Source: Methanocaldococcus sp. FS406-22
Lineage (GTDB): Archaea > AGJL01 > Methanococci > Methanococcales > Methanocaldococcaceae
NCBI RefSeq assembly: GCF_000025525.1
Contig: NC_013887.1
Coordinates: 1,436,729 to 1,500,728, forward strand
DNA length: 64,000 bases
Direction of reading: 5' to 3'
The notes below the pieces were generated by a model. It did no database searches. It saw nothing but the letters and a program-made list of their open reading frames with translations, and was not told the DNA's origin. The position numbers and the translations under genes were made by a program. Of this stretch, positions 26,706 through 36,407 are shown piece after piece (position 1 is the first letter of the stretch; each line of letters begins with the position of its first letter).

Positions 26706-27713
26706 ATGAACTATAAATACCTAATACTGTCCTTATTTTTAATAGTTGGTATTTTCTTTGCTGGATGCACACAGCAAATGGATGCTGAAGAAATAGCAAA
26801 GAAAATGCAAGAAAAATATGAATCAATGAAGTCAATGGAGGCAGATGTTTTAATCACAATGAACATGATGGGGCAGACAAAGACGATGCAATACAAATAT
26901 GCTTTTGAAAAGCCAAATAAATTTTATATGGAAAATGATGATGTTTTAATTGTCTGTGATGGAAAAACCTACTATGTCTATGATAAAAAGAAAAACCAAT
27001 ACACAATGGTGGAGATTAAAGGAGAGGAAAATAATCTATTTAATCCAGATTATGGAAAGTTGATAAAATCAATGCTTGAAAAATTCAATGTCTCATACCT
27101 TGGAGAAGAAAATTATGATGGAAGAAAATGCTATGTTTTAGAGCTAATTTCAAAAGAAAATCCTGAGGAAAAGATGAAGATGTATGTTGATGAAGAATAC
27201 TGGCAACCTTTGAAGATAGAAATGGATGGTATGACTATAGAGTATAAGGACGTCAAATTTAATGTTGATATTCCAGACGATAAATTTAAGTTTGTTCCTC
27301 CAGAAGGGGCTAAATTGATGAGTTCTGGAAAAATGGCAATGTCAAAAAATATAGATGAAGTTCAAAAAGATGTTAGCTTTAAAATTTTAGTCCCAAAATA
27401 CACTGCTGGGCTTGAATTACAAAATGCCATGGCTACAAAGCAAAATGCTAATAATGAAGAATCAGAAGCGGTAATTTTATCCTATGGAGATAATGGAGAG
27501 CTTGCAATTGCTGAAAGTAAAGATAACAAGCCATTAATGATTCCTGAAAATGATAGCAATGCAATAACATTAAAAAATGGAGTTAAAGCACTAATTTCAG
27601 ATAGCGGAGATATGAAGATGCTAATCTTCCAATATAATGGTATAAAGGTAATAGTAATGGGTAAATTAGATAAAGATGAGCTTATAAAAATAGCCAATTC
27701 GATGATTGAATAA
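26706..27713 (+). CDS. LolA-like outer-surface lipoprotein
   Basis: A 335-residue protein with a lipoprotein signal (LILSLFLIVGIFFAGC, lipobox FAGC, Cys21). Residues ~25-205 look like the LolA/LppX-type half-barrel domain (MKSMEADVLITMNMMGQTKT, YVDEEYWQPLKIEMDG, FVPPEGA); a second domain (~220-335) resembles DUF4367 (FKILVPKYTAGLELQNA, IVMGKLDKDELIKIANSM). Function in archaea is unknown; binding of lipid or isoprenoid is inferred from the fold. GGGAGGGG precedes the ATG. Confidence 0.8.
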   Translation: MNYKYLILSLFLIVGIFFAGCTQQMDAEEIAKKMQEKYESMKSMEADVLITMNMMGQTKTMQYKYAFEKPNKFYMENDDVLIVCDGKTYYVYDKKKNQYTMVEIKGEENNLFNPDYGKLIKSMLEKFNVSYLGEENYDGRKCYVLELISKENPEEKMKMYVDEEYWQPLKIEMDGMTIEYKDVKFNVDIPDDKFKFVPPEGAKLMSSGKMAMSKNIDEVQKDVSFKILVPKYTAGLELQNAMATKQNANNEESEAVILSYGDNGELAIAESKDNKPLMIPENDSNAITLKNGVKALISDSGDMKMLIFQYNGIKVIVMGKLDKDELIKIANSMIE

Positions 27714-27726
27714 ATTTTATTTTTTG

Positions 27727-28479
27727 TTATTTAATTATTCTTTCAGCAATCTCTTCAACTTTTTTATAAACCTCATTATCCTCTGGTAGATTCCATAAAG
27801 GAATGCCTTTTAAGTCATACTCAGCTATCTCTTTGTTATAAGGCAATTTCCCAATCAAATTTAAGCCAAGCTCTTCTGCATAGCTTTCAATTAACTCCTC
27901 ATACTCTGGCTTAACCTTATTTGCAACAACGTAGATGTCTTTAAACTTAACCTCTAACTCTTGAGCTAACTTTTTAATCCTCTTTGCAGTTCCTAAGCCT
28001 CTTTTTGAAGCATCAGTTATAACAATCATCACATCTACATTTTGAGTTGTTCTTCTACTTAAATGCTCTAAACCTGCTTCAGTATCTATAACAACAAACT
28101 CATAATCCTTAGCTAAGTTATCAATAATCTGCCTAAGCCAATTATTTACACTGCAGTAACAACCACTGCCCTCTGGTCTTCCCATAACCAATAAATCATA
28201 ATATTTTGTTTCAACCAAAATCTCAAAAATCTTACTTCTTAAATAATCTAATTTTGTCATTCCTGCTGGAATTTCATCCTTCTCAACTAACTTTTTTAAC
28301 TCCTCTCTAATATCTCCTACTGTTTTTTTAACTTCAACACCTAATGTCTCAGGCAAATTTGAGTCTGGGTCAGCGTCAACAACTAAGATGCTGTTTGTTT
28401 TTTTGGATAATGCTTTAATTAATAAGGTTGTAAATGCTGTCTTCCCGACTCCACCTTTTCCACTAACAGCAATAATCAT
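27727..28479 (-). CDS. CooC-like nickel-insertion / MinD-type ATPase
   Basis: A 250-residue SIMIBI ATPase. The deviant Walker A GKGGVGKTA lies at the N-terminus, VDADPDSNLPETLG follows, and GRPEGSGCYCSVNNWLR carries the CxC pair that binds Ni/Zn at the CooC dimer interface. VIDTEAGLEHLSRRT is the switch region. CooC matures CO dehydrogenase. No CODH genes are in the window, so the client is inferred. TAGGTGAAATATT precedes the ATG. Confidence 0.85.
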   Translation of the reverse strand: MIIAVSGKGGVGKTAFTTLLIKALSKKTNSILVVDADPDSNLPETLGVEVKKTVGDIREELKKLVEKDEIPAGMTKLDYLRSKIFEILVETKYYDLLVMGRPEGSGCYCSVNNWLRQIIDNLAKDYEFVVIDTEAGLEHLSRRTTQNVDVMIVITDASKRGLGTAKRIKKLAQELEVKFKDIYVVANKVKPEYEELIESYAEELGLNLIGKLPYNKEIAEYDLKGIPLWNLPEDNEVYKKVEEIAERIIK

Positions 28480-28575
28480 AATATTTCACCTATATAAGCA
28501 GATAAAATTAATGTAAGTAAAGCTGTTATTATAAATTTTTATTTAGTCAATTTTACTACAAATTAGGGGAGAGTT

Positions 28576-30057
28576 ATGAAATACTACTGGGCTTCAACTG
28601 TTGAAAAATTTTTAAATGAAGATGTTTATAAGGAGATAGCCAAATATTCTAACAATATAAAACAACTAAATGCCTGGAAATCATCAATAAGTTATCTAAA
28701 AAAGATATTGGATGATGAAAGATTAAAAGAATTGTTTATAATTTTAGAATACAACATTCCACTAACCAATGAGAGAGTAGATGCCATTATCTTAGGAAAG
28801 TCTAACAATAAGACGTTAGCTCTACTTATAGAGATGAAAGGCTGGAGAAATTTTAAGCTTATCAATGACATATTTGTTGAGAGTGATTTGGGAAAGGCCA
28901 TTCATTCAGAGTATCAACTTCTAAATTATTTGGGAAAGATGAGATATTCTTTTTCAGAGGCTGAGTCGTTTGATTTTAATGGAATTGTAGTTATGTATAA
29001 TTCAAACTCAATAGAAGGATTTAACATTCCAGTATTTTTTAAAGAGGACGATGAAAAACTCAAAAGATATTTAAAACAACTCTTTACAGGAAAATTAGAT
29101 GAGAATGAGATAAACAGATTCTTAAATGCCACTTACTCACAAAATAAAAATTTATTTGAGGCTATAAAAAGATATTATAATGAAATATCCTCAAAAAGCC
29201 ACAAGGTTTTAGCTGAAGATGGATTTGGTCTATCTGAAAGCCAGATAAAGCTTTTATATGAAATTTTAGATGATTTAGAATCTAAAAGAAAAATTGTTTA
29301 TTTGGTTAATGGAAAACCTGGGAGTGGAAAGACATTGGTAGCTATTCATTTACTGCTTAACGCCTTAAAAAATAATTATAAAACTGTACTGTGCTACAGA
29401 AACAATAGGTTAATAAACTCATTAAGGGAGATATTTAATTCAATAAAACCCGGTTTATCATCAGTTATTAAATTTTATTCCACTGGAAGAGGGTTTGGAG
29501 TTGCTGAAGATAAATTTAAAGGATATTTTGACTTAGTTATATACGATGAAGCCCAGAGAATGAGCTTAAATAATATAAAGGCTGCAATTAAAAGGGGTAG
29601 AGTTGTGGTTTTCTTCTATGATGAGGGGCAAATACTAAATGCTGAAGAAGAAGGAACTACGGAAAACTTTATTAAGGTGTTAGAAGATAGCAATGTTGAA
29701 TATAAGCTTAGAACCTTAAATAGCATTCATAGAATTCCAGAAAGTTACGCAAATTGGGCAGAAGAATTCTTAAAAAATCCAAATACTGAGCCTAACTTCA
29801 AAGACTATGATTTTAGGGTTGTTGATAGCATTGAGGAACTTTTAGAACTACTGAAGGAGAAAAATAAAAAAGCTTTGATTGCAGCATTCACAGAATCTCC
29901 CGGAGACTTTAACAATCCATACTCAATAAAGAATTTGAGAATTGGGTATCCTCTCTACTCTGGCTTTGATTTGTATAAAAACTTTAATAAAAGGATATAT
30001 TGGCTTATGCATCCAAAAAATGATTATGTTCCATTCTGGATTTATGGTGAGTGCAAT
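28576..30057 (+). pseudogene. DUF2075-type superfamily I helicase, N-terminal part, truncated
   Basis: The first 494 codons encode a nuclease-like N-terminal domain (~1-200) and a DUF2075 helicase domain: Walker A NGKPGSGKTLVA (~250), Walker B-like VIYDEAQRMS, and LNSIHRIPESYANWAEEFL. Homology runs to WIYGECN, where the family normally continues into its last helicase motifs. Beyond 30058 the frame stays open for 74 more codons, but this reads through GC-rich non-coding sequence. The missing C-terminal motif reappears at 30364-30477. I therefore treat the gene as disrupted. AGGGGAGAG precedes the ATG. Confidence 0.78.
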
Positions 30058-30066
30058 AGGGGTCTG

Positions 30067-30265
30067 CCCAACATAGACAATTATAGACAATCATCTATGT
30101 TGAGCTTGGGTGTCATCAACCTCATCTCCCTCTGGGTTCATTGGGAGCATGTCGTCGGTCTCTTCCCCTGTCGAGGGGACCCCAACTCCTCCCATAGGTT
30201 TAAATTTAAAAACCTCTGCCCCCTTAGGTCTCCAGTATCACCCTCATCGGAGGCAGAATCCTACG
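30067..30265 (-). ncRNA. GC-rich structured ncRNA candidate inside broken helicase gene
   Basis: About 200 bases, far more GC-rich than the surroundings, fold locally on the minus strand: CTGCCTCC/GGGGGCAG, AGGTTT/AAACCT, TGGGAG/CTCCCA enclosing TCCCCT-CGAC-AGGGGA, and a distal stem AACATAGA/TCTATGTT. A consensus BRE/TATA (30288-30303) lies at the right distance. No RNase P or SRP signature is seen. It resembles in character the high-GC RNAs (Hgc) known in hyperthermophilic archaea, but I cannot assign it to one. Boundaries are approximate. Confidence 0.65.
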
Positions 30266-30287
30266 ATTTAAAATGTATATAAAGCAG

Positions 30288-30303
30288 TATATAAATATTT
30301 CGG
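30288..30303 (-). promoter_or_regulatory. BRE/TATA promoter for the GC-rich ncRNA
   Basis: The minus strand reads CCGAAATATTTATATA, nearly the same as the tRNA-cluster promoter CCGAAAAGTTTATATA at 547-562. The predicted start is near 30262-30266, at the edge of the GC-rich segment. A second TATA-like TTTATATAC lies closer, at 30275-30283. Confidence 0.7.
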
Positions 30304-30363
30304 AAATAAAAACACACAAATGGCTACATTTGTCTATGAATAATTGAACAGTTTTAAACGGCT

Positions 30364-30477
30364 ATGAAGTTGTTGGTAAATAGGTATAGAATATTTTTAA
30401 CAAGGGGGATTAAAGGGACTTATGTATTTTGTGAAGATGAAGAGACACGAAAATTCTTAAAGGATTTATTTAGGTGA
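30364..30477 (+). pseudogene. C-terminal remnant of the DUF2075 helicase
   Basis: A 37-codon frame reads MKLLVNRYRIFLTRGIKGTY and continues VFCEDEETRKFLKDLFR. This is the final helicase motif block (NRYRxLLTRGxKGxYxxCxDxETxxxL) of DUF2075 proteins. An in-frame stop lies just upstream, so it is detached from the N-terminal part at 28576-30057. It ends in the ribosome site of the next gene (TAGGTGAAAT). Confidence 0.8.
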
Positions 30478-30483
30478 AATAAA

Positions 30484-31596
30484 ATGTTATCAAAAAGACT
30501 TTTAAATTTTGAATCATTTGAAGTTATGGATATTTTAGCATTAGCCCAAAAATTTGAAAGTAAGGGGAAGAAGGTTATACACTTAGAGATTGGAGAGCCG
30601 GATTTTGATACACCAAAGCCAATTGTTGATGAAGGAATTAAAGCTTTAAAGGAAGGTAATACTCATTATACTGACAGTAGAGGGATTTTAGAGTTAAGAG
30701 AAAAGATTAGTGAGCTATATAAAGATAACTACAAAGCAGATATAAATCCAGATAATATAATCATTACTGGAGGTAGCTCTTTAGGATTGTTTTTTGCCTT
30801 ATCCTCAATAATAGATGAGGGAGATGAGGTTTTAATTCAAAATCCATGCTATCCATGCTATAAAAACTTTATTAGGTTCTTAGGAGCTAAGCCAGTGTTT
30901 TGTGATTTTACTGTTGAAAGCTTAGAGAAGCATTTGACAGACAAAACTAAGGCAATAATTATAAATTCTCCTTCAAATCCATTAGGAGAGGTTGTAGATA
31001 AGGAGATTTACGAATTTGCCTATGAAAACATCCCTTATATCATCTCTGATGAAATCTACAATGGATTAGTTTATGAAGGAAGATGTTATTCAGCAATTGA
31101 GTTTGATGAAAATTTGGAAAAGACCATATTAGTTAATGGATTCTCTAAGCTCTATGCGATGACTGGATGGAGGATTGGTTATGTTATCTCTAACGATGAA
31201 ATAATAGATGCTATATTAAAACTACAGCAGAATATATTTATTTCTGCTCCAACTGTATCTCAATATGCCGCATTAAAAGCCTTTGAAAAAGAAACTGAAA
31301 AAGAGATAAACAGCATGATAAAAGAATTTGATAGAAGGAGGAAATTAGTTTTAAAATATGTTAAAGATTTTGGATGGGAGGTTAATAATCCAATTGGAGC
31401 TTACTATGTGTTTCCAAATATTGGGAAAGATGGGAGGGAGTTTGCTTATGAATTATTGAAAGAGAAGTATGTTGCTCTAACTCCTGGGATAGGTTTTGGT
31501 AGTAAAGGGAAAAACCACATAAGGATTAGCTACGCTAATTCTTACGAAAACATTAAAGAGGGTTTAGAGAGAATTAAGGAGTTTTTAGACAAATAA
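30484..31596 (+). CDS. PLP-dependent class I/II aminotransferase
   Basis: A 370-residue fold-type I aminotransferase. The PLP lysine lies in NGFSKLYAMTGWRIGY, the cofactor-ring Asp in NSPSNPLGEVV / IISDEIYNGLVY, and the substrate-binding Arg in HIRISYANS near the C-terminus. It resembles archaeal aspartate/aromatic/alanine-type aminotransferases; donor and acceptor cannot be fixed from sequence. TAGGTGAAATAAA precedes the ATG and overlaps the helicase remnant. Confidence 0.9.
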   Translation: MLSKRLLNFESFEVMDILALAQKFESKGKKVIHLEIGEPDFDTPKPIVDEGIKALKEGNTHYTDSRGILELREKISELYKDNYKADINPDNIIITGGSSLGLFFALSSIIDEGDEVLIQNPCYPCYKNFIRFLGAKPVFCDFTVESLEKHLTDKTKAIIINSPSNPLGEVVDKEIYEFAYENIPYIISDEIYNGLVYEGRCYSAIEFDENLEKTILVNGFSKLYAMTGWRIGYVISNDEIIDAILKLQQNIFISAPTVSQYAALKAFEKETEKEINSMIKEFDRRRKLVLKYVKDFGWEVNNPIGAYYVFPNIGKDGREFAYELLKEKYVALTPGIGFGSKGKNHIRISYANSYENIKEGLERIKEFLDK

Positions 31597-31812
31597 TTAA
31601 GCAAAAAATTTATAAAGGTCTTATATTATGAATAATTCTTAGATAAAGCTAAATTTAGTTTTGAGAATTTTAAAACACTTTGAATTTAAATTATGAACAG
31701 AGAATTTAATGACTATTCCAAATATGAAATATTGCCAACAAAACAGCCATGATAATAAATACCATAAAGAAAAGATATGCTTATTAGTAAAAATGAAACA
31801 TGGTGATGCATC

Positions 31813-34722
31813 ATGAAGGATATTTTAAAGAGAGTTTCTGATGTAGTTTGGGAATTACCTAAGGATTACAAAGATTGTATGAGAGTCCCTGGAAGGATAT
31901 ATTTAAATGAAATTTTATTAGATGAGTTAGAACCAGAGGTTTTAGAGCAAATAGCGAATGTTGCATGCTTACCTGGGATTTATAAGTATTCTATAGCCAT
32001 GCCAGATGTCCACTATGGTTACGGGTTCGCGATTGGCGGAGTAGCGGCTTTTGACCAAAGAGAGGGAGTTATAAGCCCTGGAGGAGTCGGTTTTGATATC
32101 AACTGCCTTACACCAAACTCAAAAATATTGACAGAGGATGGATACTTTATAAAATTAGAAAAACTAAAAGAAAAATTGGATTTACATGTTAAGATTTATA
32201 ATACAGAAGAAGGGAAAGAAAAGGATTCAAACATATTATTTGTCTCTGAAAGAGATGCAAAAGAAAAAATAATAAGGATAAAGACAGAATTTGGGAGAGT
32301 TTTAGAAGGAAGTAAAGACCATCCAGTTTTAACACCAAATGGTTATGTTCCAATGGGTATGTTAAAAGTAGGGGATGAAATAGTAGTTTATCCTTATGAA
32401 GGGGTTGAATATGAAGAGCCATCAGATGAGATAATATTGGACGAGAGTGATTTTGCAGAGTATGATAAACAGATTATTAAATACCTAAAAGATAAAGGAT
32501 TATTACCATTTAAAATGAACAACAAAAATATTGGGATTATCGCAAGGTTGTTAGGATTTGCCTATGGAGATGGAAGCATAATTAAAGAAAATGGAGATAG
32601 AGAGAGATTGTACGTTGCATTTTATGGAAGGAAAGAGACATTATTAAAAATTAAGGAAGATTTAGAGAAATTAGGAATAAAGGCTTCAAAAATATATTCA
32701 AGAAAGAGAGAGGTTGAAATAAAAAATGCCTATGGAGATGAATACATAAGTCTATGTGAAGACAACTTTATAAAAATAACTTCAAAGGCATTTGCATTGT
32801 TTATGCATAAATTAGGAATGCCAATTGGTAAGAAGACAGAGCAATCGTACAAAATCCCAGTATGGATAAAAAAAGCACCAAAATGGGTAAAGAGGAATTT
32901 CTTAGCTGGATTGTTTGGAGCTGATGGAAGCAAAGTTGTGTTTAAAAATTACACACCATTGCCAATAAACTTAACAATGTCAAAGAGTGAAGAGCTAAAA
33001 ACAAATATTTTAGAGTTTTTAAATGATATTAGGCTATTATTAGCCGAGTTCGGAATTGAGAGTATGATTTATGAGATAAAAGCCTTAGATGGTAGAGTTT
33101 CATATAGATTAGCAATTGTTGGAGAAGAGAGCATAAAGAACTTCTTAGGAAAAATAAACTACGAATATTCAGAGGAGAAAAAAGTTATTGGATTGTTAGC
33201 TTATGAATACTTAAAGAGAAAAGATGCTATAAAAGAGATAAGAAGGAAATGTATTGAAAAAGCAAAAGAGTTATATGAAAAAGGATTATCTATTTCAGAA
33301 ATTTTGGAAATAGACAAATTTAGAAATGAGTTTATAAACAGGAGGTTAATTGAAAGAGCAATATATGGAAAGCTAAATGAGGATGATGTAAGAGTTTCAA
33401 CAAAATTCCCAAAGTTTGAAGAGTTCATTAAAGAATACGAGGTTAGAGGAGGATTTGTAATAGATAAGATAGAGGAGATTGAAGAAATCTCCTATGATTC
33501 AAAATTGTATGATGTTGGAATAGTAAGTAAAGAACACAACTTTATAGCAAATAATATAGTTGTTCATAATTGCGGAGTTAGGCTTATAAGAACAAATTTA
33601 ACAAAAGATGAAGTAGAACCAAAAATAAAAGAGCTTGTAAAAACTTTATTCAAAAATGTTCCATCTGGTTTAGGAAGTAAAGGAATTTTAAAGTTCAGCA
33701 AAAGTGTTATGGATGATGTTTTAGAGGAAGGAGTTAGATGGGCTGTTAAAGAGGGCTATGGATGGAAGGAAGATTTGGAGTTTATTGAAGAACATGGCTG
33801 TTTAAAAGATGCAGATGCTTCCTATGTTTCAGATAAGGCAAAAGAGAGAGGAAGAGTTCAATTAGGAAGTTTAGGAAGTGGAAACCACTTCTTAGAAGTT
33901 CAGTATGTTGAAAAGGTATTTGATGAGGAAGCTGCTGAAGTATTTGGAATTGAAGAGAATCAAGTAGTTGTTATGGTTCACACAGGTTCAAGAGGTTTAG
34001 GGCATCAAATCTGCACTGACTATTTAAGAACTATGGAGAAAGCAGCTAAGAATTATGGAATAAAACTTCCAGATAGGCAGTTGGCATGTGCTCCATTTGA
34101 ATCGGAAGAGGGGCAGAGTTACTTTAAGGCAATGTGTTGTGGAGCAAACTATGCATGGGCAAATAGACAGATGATTACACACTGGGTTAGGGAGAGCTTT
34201 GAGGAAGTATTTAAAATACATGCTGAAGATTTAGAAATGGGAATAGTTTATGATGTAGCCCACAACATTGCTAAGAAAGAAGAACACATAATAGATGGAA
34301 GAAAGGTAAAAGTTATAGTGCATAGAAAAGGAGCTACAAGAGCATTTCCACCAAAACATGAGGCAATTCCAAAAGAATATTGGAGTGTTGGACAACCAGT
34401 TATTATTCCAGGAGATATGGGAACAGCTTCCTATTTAATGAAAGGGACGGAGATTGCTATGAGAGAAACGTTTGGTTCAACAGCTCATGGAGCTGGTAGA
34501 AAGCTAAGTAGAGCTAAAGCTTTAAAGCTATGGAAGGGTAAAGAGATACAAAAAAGATTGGCAGAGATGGGAATCATTGCAATGAGTGATTCAAAGGCAG
34601 TAATGGCAGAGGAAGCCCCAGAGGCATATAAGAGTGTTGATTTAGTTGCTGATACGTGCCATAAAGCTGGAATATCCCTAAAAGTAGCAAGAATGAGACC
34701 ATTAGGGGTTATTAAGGGATAA
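31813..34722 (+). CDS. rtcB: RtcB tRNA-splicing ligase precursor, interrupted by an intein
   Basis: RtcB joins 2',3'-cyclic phosphate and 5'-OH RNA ends with GTP and Mn2+, finishing tRNA intron splicing. The 969-residue precursor has an N-extein (residues 1-97), a 489-residue intein and a 383-residue C-extein, so mature RtcB is 480 residues. Ligase motifs [56 protein letters not shown] and [13 protein letters not shown] (guanylylated His) are intact. The intein splits the Mn-binding motif at DIN/C, so the enzyme should be inactive until splicing. GGTGATGCATC precedes the ATG. Confidence 0.97.
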   Translation: MKDILKRVSDVVWELPKDYKDCMRVPGRIYLNEILLDELEPEVLEQIANVACLPGIYKYSIAMPDVHYGYGFAIGGVAAFDQREGVISPGGVGFDINCLTPNSKILTEDGYFIKLEKLKEKLDLHVKIYNTEEGKEKDSNILFVSERDAKEKIIRIKTEFGRVLEGSKDHPVLTPNGYVPMGMLKVGDEIVVYPYEGVEYEEPSDEIILDESDFAEYDKQIIKYLKDKGLLPFKMNNKNIGIIARLLGFAYGDGSIIKENGDRERLYVAFYGRKETLLKIKEDLEKLGIKASKIYSRKREVEIKNAYGDEYISLCEDNFIKITSKAFALFMHKLGMPIGKKTEQSYKIPVWIKKAPKWVKRNFLAGLFGADGSKVVFKNYTPLPINLTMSKSEELKTNILEFLNDIRLLLAEFGIESMIYEIKALDGRVSYRLAIVGEESIKNFLGKINYEYSEEKKVIGLLAYEYLKRKDAIKEIRRKCIEKAKELYEKGLSISEILEIDKFRNEFINRRLIERAIYGKLNEDDVRVSTKFPKFEEFIKEYEVRGGFVIDKIEEIEEISYDSKLYDVGIVSKEHNFIANNIVVHNCGVRLIRTNLTKDEVEPKIKELVKTLFKNVPSGLGSKGILKFSKSVMDDVLEEGVRWAVKEGYGWKEDLEFIEEHGCLKDADASYVSDKAKERGRVQLGSLGSGNHFLEVQYVEKVFDEEAAEVFGIEENQVVVMVHTGSRGLGHQICTDYLRTMEKAAKNYGIKLPDRQLACAPFESEEGQSYFKAMCCGANYAWANRQMITHWVRESFEEVFKIHAEDLEMGIVYDVAHNIAKKEEHIIDGRKVKVIVHRKGATRAFPPKHEAIPKEYWSVGQPVIIPGDMGTASYLMKGTEIAMRETFGSTAHGAGRKLSRAKALKLWKGKEIQKRLAEMGIIAMSDSKAVMAEEAPEAYKSVDLVADTCHKAGISLKVARMRPLGVIKG
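32104..33570 (+). mobile_element. Intein with DOD homing endonuclease in RtcB
   Basis: It begins at Cys98 of the precursor ([20 protein letters not shown]) and ends VVHN, followed by Cys+1 of the C-extein, the standard splicing residues. The block-B region ([10 protein letters not shown]) has a histidine. Two LAGLIDADG-like motifs, [10 protein letters not shown] and [10 protein letters not shown], about 120 residues apart, indicate a DOD endonuclease. The penultimate residue is His, as in canonical inteins. Because both acidic residues are kept, the endonuclease may be active. Confidence 0.95.
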
Positions 34723-34891
34723 TATTTTTTATTTTTTGAATAACAAAAATTGATATAAATAAAATATAAATATGGGTAGTTACAATTTTAGCTTAAGTTA
34801 TTGTGAGATTTTTTGGTTATTTTTTACCTTATTTTTTAATTAATTTTAGTTAAAATAGTTTTTAACATGGGGAATATTAAATGGTGAAAAC

Positions 34892-35704
34892 ATGGAAATT
34901 AGGGATTTAGAAAAAATAGCTAAGAGAGTTAGGTATAAAATAGTTAAAATGGTTGGTTTAGCAAAGTCAGGACATCCTGGAGGTTCGTTATCAGCAACTG
35001 ATATTATAGTGGCTTTATACTTTAAACTAATGAACTACGACCCAAAAAATCCATATAAAAAAGATAGAGATAGGTTTGTTTTAAGTAAGGGACATGCAGC
35101 TCCTGCTTTATATGCTGTTTTGGCTGAGTTAGGGATAATAGAAGAGGAAGAGTTGTGGAAATTGAGAAGATTGGAAGGAAAATTGCAAGGACACCCATCA
35201 ATGGATACACCAGGAGTTGAGATTTGTACAGGTTCATTAGGGCAAGGATTTTCAGCAAGTGTAGGGATGGCTTTAGGATGTAAGTTAGATAAATTAAATA
35301 ACTATGTTTATGTCTTATTAGGAGATGGAGAGTGCCAAGAAGGGATAGTTTGGGAAGCTGCAATGGCAGCAGCTCACTATAAATTAGATAACTTAATTGC
35401 CTTTGTTGATAGAAATAAATTGCAGATAGATGGATGTACAGAGGATGTTATGAGCTTAGGAGATTTAAAAGCTAAATTTGAGGCATTTGGATGGGATGTT
35501 TTTGAAATAGATGGACATAACTTTGAAGAAATTATAAATACAGTAGAAAAAGCCAAAACTCTAAAGAATGGAAAGCCGAAGATGATTATTGCTTATACAG
35601 TTAAAGGTAAAGGAGTCTCATTTATGGAAAATAATGTAGCTTTCCATGGAAAAGCACCAAATGAAGAGCAACTAAAGCAGGCATTGGAGGAGTTAAGTGA
35701 ATAA
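34892..35704 (+). CDS. Transketolase, N-terminal (TPP-binding) subunit
   Basis: A 270-residue subunit of the split archaeal transketolase. The TPP/metal motif [20 protein letters not shown] is clear, as are [14 protein letters not shown] and [17 protein letters not shown]. With the C-terminal subunit at 36408 and Rpe between them it provides pentose phosphates and erythrose 4-phosphate by the non-oxidative route. ATGGTGAAAAC precedes the ATG. Confidence 0.96.
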   Translation: MEIRDLEKIAKRVRYKIVKMVGLAKSGHPGGSLSATDIIVALYFKLMNYDPKNPYKKDRDRFVLSKGHAAPALYAVLAELGIIEEEELWKLRRLEGKLQGHPSMDTPGVEICTGSLGQGFSASVGMALGCKLDKLNNYVYVLLGDGECQEGIVWEAAMAAAHYKLDNLIAFVDRNKLQIDGCTEDVMSLGDLKAKFEAFGWDVFEIDGHNFEEIINTVEKAKTLKNGKPKMIIAYTVKGKGVSFMENNVAFHGKAPNEEQLKQALEELSE

Positions 35705-35727
35705 AATTTTATTTTTTGGTGATTTAG

Positions 35728-36393
35728 ATGATTAAAATTGGAGCTTCAATACTATCAGCTGATTTTGGACATTTAAAGGAGGAAATCAGAAAAGCTGAGG
35801 AAGCAGGAGTTGATTTCTTCCATGTTGATATGATGGATGGGCATTTTGTCCCTAACATAAGTATGGGAATTGGAATAGCGAAATATGTTAAAGAAATAAC
35901 AAAACTACCTGTTGATGTGCATTTAATGGTTGAAAACGTTGATTTATTTATTAATGAGTTTGAAAATATGGATTATATAACCTTCCACATAGAGGCTGTG
36001 AAATTCCCATTTAGAACAATAAATAGGATTAAAAGTATTGGGGCTGAGCCTATAGTAGCTTTAAATCCAGCAACACCTTTGGATAGGATAGAGTATATTT
36101 TAGGAGAAGTTCATGCCGTCTTAATAATGACTGTTGAACCTGGCTTCTCAGGGCAGAAGTTTATTCCAATTATGACAAAGAAGATTGAAAAATTAAAAAA
36201 TATGATTGTTGAGAACGGTTATGATACAAAAATCTTTGTTGATGGTGGAATAAATGTTGAAACAGCTCCTTTGGCAGTGAAAGCTGGGGCGGATGTTTTA
36301 ATTGCTGCATCTGCAATATTTGGGAAAGGAGATGTTAAAACAGCTGTTGAAAAGTTAAAAAATTCAGCATTAAAAGCTTTAAATGAAAAGTAA
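35728..36393 (+). CDS. rpe: Ribulose-phosphate 3-epimerase
   Basis: A 221-residue TIM barrel interconverting ribulose 5-phosphate and xylulose 5-phosphate. Metal and catalytic motifs SILSADFGHLKEEI, FHVDMMDGHFVPNISMG, VDVHLMVENVD, MTVEPGFSGQKFIP and FVDGGINVETAP are all present. It lies between the two transketolase subunit genes with gaps of 23 and 14 bases, so the three form one pentose operon. Confidence 0.96.
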   Translation: MIKIGASILSADFGHLKEEIRKAEEAGVDFFHVDMMDGHFVPNISMGIGIAKYVKEITKLPVDVHLMVENVDLFINEFENMDYITFHIEAVKFPFRTINRIKSIGAEPIVALNPATPLDRIEYILGEVHAVLIMTVEPGFSGQKFIPIMTKKIEKLKNMIVENGYDTKIFVDGGINVETAPLAVKAGADVLIAASAIFGKGDVKTAVEKLKNSALKALNEK

Positions 36394-36407
36394 TTAGGTG
36401 AAGAATC

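Noticed and set aside
30067-30265. RNase P RNA or SRP RNA
   Set aside because: The conserved GGAAAGUC/ACAGAA (RNase P) and the SRP helix 8 motifs are not present.
30067-30265. Minus-strand protein in the GC-rich segment
   Set aside because: A frame from an internal ATG reads as a Gly/Pro/Asp-rich peptide of about 40 residues, but without a ribosome site and with overlapping hairpins that explain the composition better.
30058-30282. The last 74 codons of the open frame that begins at 28576
   Set aside because: They run through GC-rich hairpins, bear no resemblance to the DUF2075 C-terminus, and the true C-terminal block is found separately at 30364.
31597-31812. Gene between the aminotransferase and rtcB
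   Set aside because: No frame with a start, ribosome site and protein-like composition is seen; only AT-rich sequence and short TATA-like stretches.
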